Assembly: GCA_934102055.1 (NCBI GenBank)
Contig: CAKOSE010000005.1
Span: forward strand, 1-49,076
DNA: 49,076 bases
Origin: an uncultured Bacilli bacterium
GTDB lineage: Bacteria > Bacillota_I > Bacilli_A > RF39 > UBA660
Direction: 5' to 3'
Below the pieces are notes generated by a model that searched no databases, was not told where the DNA came from, and saw only the letters and a list, made by a program, of their open reading frames with translations. Positions 48,556-49,076 of this stretch are shown here, one piece after another (the stretch's first letter is position 1; every line of letters begins with the position of its first letter). A program made the translations under genes and the position numbers.

Positions 48556-49076
48556 ATGAACCGCCTAAAAGAAAAATATGTTAAGGAAATAGTTCCTAGT
48601 TTAAAAGAAAAAATGGGATATAAGTCTGTTATGCAAGTTCCAAAATTAGATAAAATAGTTATTAATATTGGTGCTGGTGATGCTGCTCATAATGCTAAAG
48701 TTTTAGATGCTTGTATGCATGATTTGGAAGCTATTACTGGACAAAAACCAGTTATAACTAAAGCTCGTAAGTCAATTGCAGGATTTAAAATTCGTGAAGG
48801 ACATAATATTGGTTGTAAGGTTACTTTAAGAGGTGAAAATATGTATAACTTCTTAGATAAACTTATTGCTGTTGCTCTTCCACGTGTTAGAGATTTTAGA
48901 GGTTTATCTTCTAAGGCATTTGATGGTAGAGGTAATTATACTATTGGTATTAAAGAACAACTTATCTTCCCTGAAATTGAATTTGATGATGTTGTTAAGG
49001 TAAGAGGTATGGATATTGTACTTGTTACTACTGCTAAGACAAATGAAGAAGCTCATGAACTTTTAAAGGAACTAGG
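48556..49076 (+). CDS. rplE: Ribosomal protein uL5, 3' end cut by the window
   Basis: 173 codons and two bases are present from the ATG at 48556 (GGAAGGAGGG site), so only a few C-terminal residues are missing. RLKEKYVKEIVPSLKEKMGY, VPKLDKIVINIGAGDAA, ITGQKPVITKARKSIAGFKIREG and LPRVRDFRGLSSKAFDGRGNYTIGIKEQLIFPEI are diagnostic. Binds 5S rRNA and contacts P-site tRNA. Confidence 0.97.
   Translation, partial: MNRLKEKYVKEIVPSLKEKMGYKSVMQVPKLDKIVINIGAGDAAHNAKVLDACMHDLEAITGQKPVITKARKSIAGFKIREGHNIGCKVTLRGENMYNFLDKLIAVALPRVRDFRGLSSKAFDGRGNYTIGIKEQLIFPEIEFDDVVKVRGMDIVLVTTAKTNEEAHELLKEL

Noticed and set aside
1..49076. CRISPR array, tRNA or rRNA genes
   Set aside because: No evenly spaced repeats and no tRNA- or rRNA-like segments were seen by eye; a tRNA scan could not be run.

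Overview
The window is chromosomal DNA of a low-GC Bacillota bacterium, most likely an uncultured or gut-associated lineage of Bacilli/Erysipelotrichia type with a small genome (the lineage is inferred from gene content and order; no database was searched). TGA is a stop codon: prfB carries the classic in-frame TGA frameshift site, and several genes end in TGA, so this is not a TGA=Trp mollicute. A cell wall is implied by a FemAB transferase, an S66 LD-carboxypeptidase-like protein, FtsE-FtsX with an M23 hydrolase, and an NlpC/P60 hydrolase.

Region 1 (about 1-6,050) is accessory. It is A-rich in codon choice and carries a Hanks-type protein kinase, a tyrosine recombinase split by a one-base frameshift in a run of eight A, and a RhuM-like/Doc toxin-antitoxin pair. 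It is bounded by two related fragments encoding a SecA-type SEC-C zinc tail (7-120 and 4374-4544), which share a 52-nt core with two differences. This looks like an integrative element inserted at the 3' end of a SEC-C gene. A TetR regulator with two identical operators around its promoter, and a partner methyltransferase, follow.

Region 2 (about 6,050-11,380) holds an S66 peptidase, a YgjV-like membrane protein, a Cys-rich unknown, an acetyltransferase, the alkylation-repair pair ogt-tag behind a promoter with a LexA-like palindrome, and a decayed DUF1848 gene with a foreign tail.

Region 3 (11,380-18,410) is prfB, two tandem YitT membrane proteins, ftsE-ftsX-M23 hydrolase and a NlpC/P60 protein: translation termination and cell-wall remodelling at division. 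secA-prfB and ftsE-ftsX linkage is common in Bacilli, so regions 1-2 may be an insertion between secA and prfB.

Region 4 (18,410-29,730) is secE-nusG-rplK-rplA-rplJ-rplL-(RsmC-like)-rpoB-rpoC, with two L1-type leaders and an L10 leader. Region 5 (29,730-40,000) has an acetyltransferase, a Fic protein, yvcK-whiA, reverse-strand clpP-dagK, a TGS-domain nucleoside kinase with gap, a reverse-strand FemAB transferase, and enolase. Region 6 (40,000-42,600) is a divergent sigma-70 factor overlapping the primary sigma factor. Region 7 (42,660-end) is the S10 operon from rpsJ to rplE (cut by the window end), behind a long leader. No tRNA, rRNA or CRISPR array was seen. Many promoters share an extended -10 TGn element.
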